Of a DNA stretch of 64,000 bases, positions 46,810 through 55,400 are shown in pieces. A model generated the notes under the pieces. The model did not search any database, was not told the DNA's origin, and was given only the letters and a program-made list of their open reading frames with translations. The stretch is taken from NCBI GenBank assembly GCA_028135785.1, contig JAOIHS010000004.1:1-64000 (forward strand), in the 5' to 3' direction. Source of the stretch: SAR86 cluster bacterium. Its GTDB lineage: Bacteria; Pseudomonadota; Gammaproteobacteria; Magnimaribacterales; AG-339-G14. Numbering within the stretch: the stretch's first letter is position 1; each line of letters begins with the position of its first letter. The position numbers and the translations under genes were made by a program.

Positions 46810-47670
46810 ATGAGTATTGCAAAAAAAAGTGCTGAGAATATATCCAAAGTTTTAATCGAAGCTTTGCCTTATATACAGAAGTTTTCTGGAAAAACTATTG
46901 TTATAAAATATGGTGGAAGCGCAATGAGTGATGCTTACTTGAGAAAAAGCTTTGCGCGAGATATTGTTTTAATGAAGACAGTTGGCATAAATCCAATCAT
47001 TGTTCATGGTGGAGGTCCTCAAATTCAAAAAGGGTTAAAAAAAGCCAAGATAGAATCTGAATTTATAAATGGAGTAAGAGTTACATCTCCTGAAATTATT
47101 AATACCGTTCAAAAGGTCTTAGATACTCAAGTAAATAAAGAGATTGAAGAATTGATAAATTCTTGGGGAGGCAATGCTCAAGCCTTATCAGGGAAAAGAT
47201 TGGCTTTTATAAAAGCTCAAAAAAATCCCAAACAAAAAAGACTTGGCGAGGTGGGAGAAATTTTATCTGTACAAAAACAACTTATTTTTAATGCCTCTAA
47301 TAAAAAAATTCCTGTCATATCGCCTATAGGTTGGGACAAAAAAGGAAACCCCTTAAATATTAATGCCGATTATGTGGCATGCTTTGTGGCAGGAGCTCTT
47401 AAAGCTGAAAAAATTATTTTAATGACTGATGTTTCAGGAATAAAGGACTCTCAAGGAAAAAAAATATCTGAAATGAATCTATCGAACGCGAAAAAAATAT
47501 TCAAGGATAAGAAATCGATCAAAGGTGGAATGCTCCCAAAACTTAGCTCTGTAATATCTTCTTTAGAAAAAGGAGTTTCATTTGCTCACGTTGTAGATGG
47601 AAGAGTACCGCATGCTGTTTTACTCGAAATACTCACTAACAAAGGTGTCGGTACCTTAATATCTAGATAA
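46810..47670 (+). CDS. argB: Acetylglutamate kinase
   Basis: ArgB phosphorylates N-acetylglutamate in arginine biosynthesis. Motifs are TIVIKYGGSAM, PIIVHGGGPQI, NADYVACFVAGALKAEKIILMTD and KGGMLPKL. I start at the ATG that gives MSIAKKSAENIS (286 residues). A TTG three codons upstream overlaps the preceding stop. The next gene, slmA, begins directly after its stop, an arrangement conserved in pseudomonads. Confidence 0.95.
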   Translation: MSIAKKSAENISKVLIEALPYIQKFSGKTIVIKYGGSAMSDAYLRKSFARDIVLMKTVGINPIIVHGGGPQIQKGLKKAKIESEFINGVRVTSPEIINTVQKVLDTQVNKEIEELINSWGGNAQALSGKRLAFIKAQKNPKQKRLGEVGEILSVQKQLIFNASNKKIPVISPIGWDKKGNPLNINADYVACFVAGALKAEKIILMTDVSGIKDSQGKKISEMNLSNAKKIFKDKKSIKGGMLPKLSSVISSLEKGVSFAHVVDGRVPHAVLLEILTNKGVGTLISR

Positions 47671-48255
47671 ATGTCTAAAGATCCTGCTCCAAGAAAAATT
47701 CAAATTATGCAAACTTTAGCTTCCATGCTGGAAGAGAGAGAACCGGTAAAAATTACTACTGCTGAACTAGCAAAAAGAACTAATATTACTGAAGCTGCAA
47801 TATACAGACACTTTCCAAGCAAGAGAAAAATATACGAAGAGTTAGTTATTTTTTTTGAAGATAGTATTTTTCCGAGGATAAGCTCAATAAAAAAAGATTC
47901 AAATGTTGATGATGTTGCAGGCAATATAGTTACTCTTGTTTTAACTTTTTGTGAAAAAAATAAAGGCATCTCAAAAATTCTTAATAGAGAAGCGCTTTCT
48001 GTGAACGAAAGCAAAATAGAAGATAAAGTTTCACTGTTGTTTGATAAAATTAATTTAGAAATAAAACAATCTTTTCAAAACTATGAAAAGGAAACAAAAG
48101 GCAGACTTTCTTTAAGCTCTTCCTCAGCTTCAGATTTAATTGTTTCTTGTATGGAGGGACAAATACAGATGTTTGTTCGCAGCAAGTTCAAGAGAGATGT
48201 AATTCAAAGTTGGACTGAACATTGGAAAGTTTTAAAAAAGACTATTTTTATATAA
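47671..48255 (+). CDS. slmA: Nucleoid occlusion factor SlmA
   Basis: SlmA is a TetR-family DNA-binding protein that blocks FtsZ assembly over the nucleoid. The N-terminal HTH is very close to the family (QIMQTLASMLEE, ITTAELAKRTNITEAAIYRH, FPSKRKIYEELV) and the C-terminal part follows SlmA length (194 residues). Its position after argB supports SlmA over a general TetR repressor. It converges on mrcA with a 5-bp gap. Confidence 0.93.
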   Translation: MSKDPAPRKIQIMQTLASMLEEREPVKITTAELAKRTNITEAAIYRHFPSKRKIYEELVIFFEDSIFPRISSIKKDSNVDDVAGNIVTLVLTFCEKNKGISKILNREALSVNESKIEDKVSLLFDKINLEIKQSFQNYEKETKGRLSLSSSSASDLIVSCMEGQIQMFVRSKFKRDVIQSWTEHWKVLKKTIFI

Positions 48256-48260
48256 AAATA

Positions 48261-50645
48261 TTAATCTAGAAAAAATTCAAACATCGTTTCTTTATCATCG
48301 CTTTTTGCAACCTGACCATCACTGAGATTAATTTTTTTTGCTATCAATCCAGCCGGTCTTTTTTGAATGCCATAATCCACAGAGTCGATTATACGTTCCA
48401 TATAATCCAGCCATATGGGAAGAGCAGTAGTGCTTCCAAATTCATTTCTGCCTAACGAGCTAGGTTGATCATAACCAAACCAGACAGTCGTAAGAATATT
48501 TTTATTAAAGCCTGTAAACCATGTACTTTCCGCATCATTCGTTGTTCCTGTCTTTCCAGCAAAATCATCTCTATTTAATGATTTAATTTTCCTTCCTGTT
48601 CCTCTGGATGTGGCTTCTCTCAAGATATCATTAATCATGTAAGCGACTCTTGGATCTATGGCATAGTTAATTTTTCTAGCAATTTTTTCCCCAACCCAGC
48701 TTTGAATAAAATTATTATTTAAACTATTATTTTTAGAAAAATCTGCTTCCTGCCCATTAACTTTAATTTTTTTAATAAAACTAGGTTTGATACTAATGCC
48801 CCCATTTGCAAATACAGAAAAATATGAGGCATTATCTATTGGGCTGAGTCCATAAGAACCCAAAGCGAGTGATAAGTCATTTGGAAGAGAATTTCTATCA
48901 AATCCAAATCTTGTAAGATAGTTTTTTGTTTTTGCAAGCCCCAAGTCTTTTAAAAGTCTTATCGAAACGACATTTCTTGATTGCAATAAAGCTTCTCTTA
49001 ATCGAGTTGGACCATAAAACCTTCCGCTTGAATTTTTAGGTCGCCAATAATCTTCAAGGTTTTCGTCTTCAAAAACTATCGGAGCATCGTTAATAAGAGA
49101 TGCTGGAGAATAATTATTTTCAAATGCTGCAGCATATAAAAATGGTTTAAAGTTTGATCCAAGTTGAGGTTTTGCCTGAGTAGCTCTATTAAACTTGCTG
49201 GCATTGAAATTATATCCTCCAACCATAGAAAATATCTCTCCCGTCTCTGGATTTAGACTAACTAATGCCCCTTGAACATCTGGGTGCATTCCAAATTCAT
49301 AGAAATTATTAGATAAAGTTTTTAACCAAATAAGGTCGCCTGTTTCAAAAAAAGAATTAAAGTCTATTAAAGCTGCCTTCTTTTTATTTGAATTTATCTT
49401 GGGTCTAATTTTATTTTTAACTCTATTAAAGTTAATAGTAGTTATAACTCCATCTTTTTTTATCAAACTTAATTTCTGTGACTCGACAGAAAGAATTAAA
49501 ACTGGCAAGAATTCATTGTAATTTGGCCTATCAGATAAAAAATCTAAAACTTCATCTAAAGGGTTTTTGAGATCTTTTTTAATTCCATATACGTCTTTAA
49601 AATTTTCTTGATCATAATTAATTGCGTAATAAAGATCGCTTCTTTGAATATACTCTTTTGGTAATAAATCTAAATAATTAGATGGATTTTTAAAACCATG
49701 TCTTTTTTCATAACTTTCTATTCCTTTTTTTAAAGCAGCATTAGCTGCGAGCTGATTTTTTGAATTTATAGTTGAGTAGACTTCATATCCTTCTTTATAA
49801 GCTGACAAACCATATATAGAAATCATATATCTTCTAATTTCTTCAGCCAGATAGTCTGCTTCTACCTCGGGAGAAACTCCTTTAAAAGATGCAGAGATTG
49901 GCTCTGTAACAGCTTTTTGAAAGGATCTTTCATCTATATAATCCAAAATTTCCATTCTTGATAAAACCCAATTACGCCTTATGAGAGATCTTTGAGGATT
50001 TGCTAAAGGATTAATCCTTGATGGTGCTTTAGGCAAACTAGCAATCATTGCTTTCTGAGCCAGACTTAAATCACTAAGTTTTTTTCCATAATAAATTTCT
50101 GCGGCTGCAGCAATTCCATAAGCTCGATTTCCTAAGAATATTTGATTTACATATAATTCAAATATCTCTTCTTTTGAAAAAGATAAATTTAATTTCAAAG
50201 CCATGAATATTTCTTTAAATTTTCTTTCAAAGGTTTGATCTTTAGTTAAAACATAATTTCTAACAACCTGCATAGTAATTGTTCCGCCCCCACTTACTAT
50301 TTCTCCTTCTTTGATTAATTCGAAAGTCGCTCTTAGCAAACTTAAAAAGTCGACTCCAGAATTAGAAAAAAAACTACTATCTTCAGCAGCAAGAAAAGCA
50401 TTTACTAGATCCTCAGGTATTTCATCAAAGTTTAATTTAGTTCTGTGAACCTCTCCGTACTCACCAATTAACTTTTCATCAATGGTAAATATCTTTAATG
50501 GCACTTGAAGCTCAACTTTTCGTACGTCATCTGCTGAAGGCAGATCAGGTGCAAAATACAAATAAACACCCATTGCAAATTGAATAGGCACCAGAAGCAA
50601 AAAAGCTACCAAGAATAAAATTTTTTTATTTAAAAGTCTGTTCAC
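48261..50645 (-). CDS. mrcA: Penicillin-binding protein 1A
   Basis: This bifunctional class A PBP polymerises and cross-links peptidoglycan. It has a short cytoplasmic tail and membrane anchor (ILFLVAFLLLVPIQFAMGVYL). The glycosyltransferase domain has AFLAAEDSSFFSNSGVD and GGGTITMQVVRN. The transpeptidase has SNFK at about residue 496, SRN in LLQSRNVVSIR and KTG in FAGKTGTTNDAESTWFTGF. It contains the PBP1A-type OB insertion region. The start is GTG. In gammaproteobacteria pilMNOPQ usually separate it from aroK; here they are absent. Confidence 0.94.
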   Translation of the reverse strand: MNRLLNKKILFLVAFLLLVPIQFAMGVYLYFAPDLPSADDVRKVELQVPLKIFTIDEKLIGEYGEVHRTKLNFDEIPEDLVNAFLAAEDSSFFSNSGVDFLSLLRATFELIKEGEIVSGGGTITMQVVRNYVLTKDQTFERKFKEIFMALKLNLSFSKEEIFELYVNQIFLGNRAYGIAAAAEIYYGKKLSDLSLAQKAMIASLPKAPSRINPLANPQRSLIRRNWVLSRMEILDYIDERSFQKAVTEPISASFKGVSPEVEADYLAEEIRRYMISIYGLSAYKEGYEVYSTINSKNQLAANAALKKGIESYEKRHGFKNPSNYLDLLPKEYIQRSDLYYAINYDQENFKDVYGIKKDLKNPLDEVLDFLSDRPNYNEFLPVLILSVESQKLSLIKKDGVITTINFNRVKNKIRPKINSNKKKAALIDFNSFFETGDLIWLKTLSNNFYEFGMHPDVQGALVSLNPETGEIFSMVGGYNFNASKFNRATQAKPQLGSNFKPFLYAAAFENNYSPASLINDAPIVFEDENLEDYWRPKNSSGRFYGPTRLREALLQSRNVVSIRLLKDLGLAKTKNYLTRFGFDRNSLPNDLSLALGSYGLSPIDNASYFSVFANGGISIKPSFIKKIKVNGQEADFSKNNSLNNNFIQSWVGEKIARKINYAIDPRVAYMINDILREATSRGTGRKIKSLNRDDFAGKTGTTNDAESTWFTGFNKNILTTVWFGYDQPSSLGRNEFGSTTALPIWLDYMERIIDSVDYGIQKRPAGLIAKKINLSDGQVAKSDDKETMFEFFLD

Positions 50646-50696
50646 AAGTCGTTTAAAGTAAAATAGTAGCTTAATTTTAATAAAAGAAATATTTTT

Positions 50697-51200
50697 ATGA
50701 GAATTTTCTTAATAGGCCCCATGGGCTCTGGCAAATCTAAGATAGGTAAACTCCTTGCTGAGAAGCTCAATCTTAACCTAATTGATACGGACAAAGATAT
50801 TGAAACTAAATATAAAAAAAAGATAGTAGAGATTTTTGAAACTGAAGGAGAAAAAGAATTTAGAAAAAAAGAAAGTGATTTTTTTTCAAGCTTAAACAAC
50901 CTAACAAATACAATAATATCAACCGGTGGTGGAATAGTTGAGGGCTCTTCTAATTTGAAAATCTTAAAAAAGGAAAATTTAGTGATCTTTTTAAATGCTT
51001 CCACAGAAAAACAATATCAATCTACAAAAGATAGTAGCAAAAGACCTCTATTGAATAACACAGACTCTAGAAAAGTATTAGAGCGTCTATACTCTAAAAG
51101 ACTGGATTTATATCAAATGGTTGCCAAACTAGAACTTAATGCGGATAACCTGTCTAATGAAGAGATGGTAGAAAAAATAATAAATTTTATAAATGTCTAA
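50697..51200 (+). CDS. aroK: Shikimate kinase
   Basis: AroK phosphorylates shikimate in the aromatic pathway. The P-loop is IFLIGPMGSGKSKIGKLLA, then IDTDKDIETK and FRKKESDFF, and ISTGGGIVE for the shikimate site. KRPLLNN is the adenine-side loop. At 167 residues it is normal. It overlaps aroB by 8 nt and is divergent from mrcA across 51 bp that must carry both promoters. Confidence 0.95.
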   Translation: MRIFLIGPMGSGKSKIGKLLAEKLNLNLIDTDKDIETKYKKKIVEIFETEGEKEFRKKESDFFSSLNNLTNTIISTGGGIVEGSSNLKILKKENLVIFLNASTEKQYQSTKDSSKRPLLNNTDSRKVLERLYSKRLDLYQMVAKLELNADNLSNEEMVEKIINFINV

Positions 51201-52272
51201 ATCTATAAATATCAGAACCCAGTCTAAAAGTTATGAAGTTTTAATCGACGAAGGTTTAATAGATTCTTATGATTACAAATGGCTTGTTCAAGGCAAACAA
51301 ATACTGATAGTAAGAGATAAAAATGTTCCTAATAAAATTTTAGAAAGCTTAAAAAAATCTTTAGGCAAATCTGAAGCTTATGAGGTATTTCATATTGATC
51401 TTGAAACCAATGAAAAAAATAAAAGTTTTGAAGGAATAATGCCCATATACACCCTGTTAAATGAAAAAAAATTTAATAGAGACTCATTAATAATAGGTTT
51501 GGGAGGCGGTATCACTACTGATATGGCAGGTTTTGTAGCATCAACTTATTTAAGAGGTGTTAATTTGATTCAAATTCCTACAACACTTCTTTCTCAAGTA
51601 GATGCTGCGATTGGCGGCAAAACTGGAATTAATTTTTCTGGTTCTAAAAATAATGTAGGTGCTTTTTATCAGCCAGAACTCGTATTAATGGACACATTGG
51701 TCTTGAAATCACTTCCAAAAAAAGATTTCTCTGCCGGTCTTGCTGAAATAATTAAACATTCTTTAATTGCGGATAATAATTTATTTTTAAGACTTGAAAA
51801 TATTTTTATTGAAGGAAAGAATCTTTCAGAAGAAGAATTAATTCAAATAATCTATGAGAGTTCGCTTATAAAAGCTTTTATTGTTTCAAATGATGAAAAA
51901 GAAAAAGGCGATCGAGCGCTTTTAAACTTTGGTCATACTTTTGGCCATGCGTTTGAAGGCTCTCAATCATTGGATGGTTTCTCTCATGGAGAAGCCGTTG
52001 GTCTGGGAATGATATGCGCATCCAATCTATCTTTGTTGCTAGGAAATATTTCTCTAGAAGAATACCGAAGAATAACTGCTTTAATTAAATCAGTAGGTCT
52101 TCCTTTTGAAATCCCTGAAAATTTTGATATCGATGAATTTATGCAAGCGATGAGTAGAGATAAAAAGATTCTATCTAAAAAATTAAGATTTATAACGCTT
52201 AGAGGAATTGGAAAAGCTGAGATTACTGAAAATCATGACAAGGAGCTAATTTTAAAAAGTATTAATCTCTAA
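51193..52272 (+). CDS. aroB: 3-dehydroquinate synthase
   Basis: AroB is the NAD+- and zinc-dependent cyclase that turns DAHP into 3-dehydroquinate. Motifs are IIGLGGGITTDMAGFVASTY, LRGVNLIQIPTTLLSQVDAA, IGGKTGINF, and the zinc-binding LNFGHTFGHAFE with HGEAVGLGMI. The 359-residue length matches E. coli AroB. Together with aroK and the DAHP synthase at 6.9 kb, three early shikimate enzymes are in the window. Confidence 0.96.
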   Translation: MSKSINIRTQSKSYEVLIDEGLIDSYDYKWLVQGKQILIVRDKNVPNKILESLKKSLGKSEAYEVFHIDLETNEKNKSFEGIMPIYTLLNEKKFNRDSLIIGLGGGITTDMAGFVASTYLRGVNLIQIPTTLLSQVDAAIGGKTGINFSGSKNNVGAFYQPELVLMDTLVLKSLPKKDFSAGLAEIIKHSLIADNNLFLRLENIFIEGKNLSEEELIQIIYESSLIKAFIVSNDEKEKGDRALLNFGHTFGHAFEGSQSLDGFSHGEAVGLGMICASNLSLLLGNISLEEYRRITALIKSVGLPFEIPENFDIDEFMQAMSRDKKILSKKLRFITLRGIGKAEITENHDKELILKSINL

Positions 52273-52300
52273 AATTTATCATTTAAGGTATTTTAAGTTT

Positions 52301-52325
52301 AATTTGCACTCATTTAGTGCAAATT
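52301..52325. promoter_or_regulatory. 10-bp perfect inverted repeat upstream of gltB, NtrC-site-like
   Basis: AATTTGCACT and AGTGCAAATT flank CATTT exactly. The core TGCACTCATTTAGTGCA has the TGCAC-N7-GTGCA form of the NtrC consensus (TGCACCA-N3-TGGTGCA). It lies about 135-155 bp before the gltB start, a typical enhancer distance. A sigma-54 promoter was not found. The alternative is that it is a weak terminator after aroB. Confidence 0.5.
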
Positions 52326-52381
52326 TGAGCATTTTCATCATCGACATAAGTTTTTTTTACCGCTAATATAATTCCATTAAT

Positions 52382-52421
52382 GCATATCACATGCTTTAAA
52401 AGTGACGCATAGTCCATGCGT
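52382..52421. promoter_or_regulatory. Two short inverted repeats in the gltB leader
   Basis: GCAT-N5-ATGC (52382-52394) and ACGCAT-N5-ATGCGT (52405-52421) have the same half-site core and their centres are about 25 bp apart. They lie 35-75 bp before gltB. They could be a pair of operator sites for one regulator, or transcript hairpins. Confidence 0.4.
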
Positions 52422-52457
52422 AAAAAGGGCATATTACTAAACCTGTCGAGGTAATGT

Positions 52458-55400
52458 GTGCCAAAAAAAAATATAAGAAAATATATTGAGCGCCCACTTA
52501 AAAATGGGCTTTATGATCCGCAATTTGAAAAAGATTCTTGCGGAGTTGGATTAGTGGCCAACATCAAAGGCGTTCCTTCTAGAGAGATAATGGAGGATGC
52601 CTACATTATTAATTCTAGAATGGATCATCGAGGTGGGTGTGGTTTCGAAGAAAATACCGGTGATGGAGCTGGTATTTTAATGGCCCTACCAGATCAATTT
52701 TTTCAAAAAGAAGCAAAAAAACTAAATTTAAACCTTCCTGGAAAGGGGCTCTATGCTGTTGGAAATATATTCCTGCCTCAAATGAAAAAATATAGAACTA
52801 TTTGTAAATTAATTATTAAAAATATTATCGAAGAAGAAAATTTAGTTTTGGTGGGATGGAGAGAAGTTCCAGTTGATCCTATAGGAGCAAACGTAGGTCC
52901 AGCATCCAGGGATGCTCAACCATCTATTGAGCAACTTTTTGTAAAAGCTAAAAATTCTCAAGATTCTGATGACTTCGATAGAAAAATTTATTTAGTCAGA
53001 AAAAAATTCACACATAAGATTAAAAATGATTCCAAAATAAAACAAAACTCTATGTTTTTTGCGTGCAGTTTATCCTCTAAAGTAATCACTTATAAGGGAA
53101 TGTTAACTCCTTCTCAGCTCTTTCCCTTCTATCCTGATTTAATGGATAAAGATTATCAAACTCATTTAGCAATGGTTCATTCAAGGTTTAGTACAAATAC
53201 TTTTCCCTCATGGGATAGAGCGCAGCCAAATAGATATATGTGTCATAACGGAGAAATAAATACTCTCAAAGGTAATATGAACGCTATGAAAGCTAGACAA
53301 GGTGTAGCTAAGAGCGATGTCTACGGCTCAAAACTAAAAGAGCTTTTCCCTATATGTGAGCCAGATTGTACTGATTCAGGAAGCTTTGATAATGTTTTAG
53401 AGTTTTTAATTTTGAATGGCAGAAGCTTAAAAGAATCTGTAATGATGATGATACCTGAAGCTTGGCAGTCAGATGCAAACATGCCAATTGAGAAAAAGAA
53501 TTTTTATGAATACTCATCTGCATCTATGGAACCTTGGGATGGTCCTGCCTCTATTTGTTTTACTGATGGAAAATGTGCTGGTGCGGTTTTAGATCGAAAT
53601 GGTTTAAGGCCCAGCAGATTCTATGTGACGAAACAAGACAAGGTAATTATGGCATCCGAAGTGGGTGTATTAGATGTTGACCCTAAAGATGTTTTATTAA
53701 AAGGAAGGCTTCAGCCAGGAAAAATGTTTTTAATTGATTTTGAGGAAGGTCGAATGATCCCTGATGAGGAACTCAAATCAGAAATATGTAGCTCTAATCC
53801 TTATGGAAAATGGGTGTCTGAACAAATTGTTGATTTAAAAGATCTCACTAAAGGAATCAATCAAAAGTCAGTTGTTGGAAAAGATTTAATTGAAAGAATG
53901 AAGGCTTTTGGTTACACAACAGAAACTATGAATTTTATGCTTATGCCTTTAATTACAGAATTAAGAGACCCTTTAGGGTCTATGGGTAATGATGCAGCCT
54001 TAGCCTGTTTATCAGATAAGCCTAGATTGATTTTTGATTATTTCAAGCAGCTTTTTGCTCAAGTTACTAACCCTGCAATCGATTCAATCAGGGAAGAGGT
54101 AATAATGTCTCTGGAATGTCTAATTGGGCCTGAGGGCAACCTTTTGTCTTCCAGTCCTGAAACGGCTCGTAGACTCAGACTGGAATCACCTATTCTTTCA
54201 GACATTGAGCTTGAAGGAATTAAAAAAGTTAAAAAAGGAAAATGGAAAACAAAAACGATTGATATTACTTATCTTAAAAAAGATGGCACTCAGGGTATGA
54301 AAAAAGCTTTGAATAGAATTTGTAAAGAAGCAGATAAAGCCATCAAAGATAATTATTCTTTCATTGTTCTTTCCGATAGAGGCATTAATAAAGAAAAAGT
54401 TTCTATCAGCTCTTTAGTCGCTTGTTCAACTGTTCATCATCATTTAGTGAAATCTCAAAAAAGAACCATGCTAGGTTTGGTTATAGAAACTGGTGAGGCT
54501 AGAGAGGTGCATCATCATTGCTTGCTGTTCGGTTATGGAGCTGATGCAGTAAATCCTTACCTAGCTTTTGAGTCTCTTTGGCAAGCAAAAGAAGATGGTC
54601 TTTTAAAAGCTACAAATATTAAATCATATGAAGATATTATCTTCGCTTACAAAAAAGCTGTAAGAAAGGGCATGATGAAAGTTATGGCTAAGATGGGAAT
54701 TTCTACACTTCAGTCTTACAAGGGAGCACAAATTTTTGAAGCAGTCGGTTTATCTGATGAAATCATAGAAAAAAGCTTCCCAGGAACCGCGAGTAGGGTT
54801 CAAGGGATTGGCTATGATGGATTAGCTAAAGAGTCTGAAAGACGCCATGATCTTGGATATCCTAAAGAAAAAAGTAACGTTACTTCTCTTACTAATAATG
54901 GAGATTTTCATTGGAGGAATGGTGGTGATTCTCATATGTGGGATCCAAAAACAATTTCTAGTCTGCAATTAGCTTCAAGAACTAATAATGAAGATGCTTA
55001 TTGGGATTTTGCTAAGTACGCAAATGAAAATACTACAAAGAATAGTACTTTAAGAGGTTTATTAAAATTTAAAACCAAACTGCAACCTTTAAACATAGAT
55101 GACGTTGAATCAGAAAAAGAAATTGTAAAAAGATTTGCAACGGGTGCAATGAGTCTGGGGTCTATATCTACAGAATCTCATGAATCTCTTGCTGTAGCGA
55201 TGAATGAATTAGGTGGCAAATCCAACACAGGAGAAGGAGGTGAAGATCCAATAAGATTTAAGCCTTTAGATAATGGAGTCTCTAAAAGATCAGCGATTAA
55301 ACAAGTTGCATCAGGTCGTTTTGGTGTAACTATGCATTACCTAACTAATTCTGATGAATTGCAAATAAAAATCTCTCAAGGGGCTAAGCCAGGTGAAGGG

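Noticed and set aside
52273-52457. Glutamine riboswitch in the gltB leader
   Set aside because: I could not find the conserved glnA-motif core; the dyads fit protein sites better.
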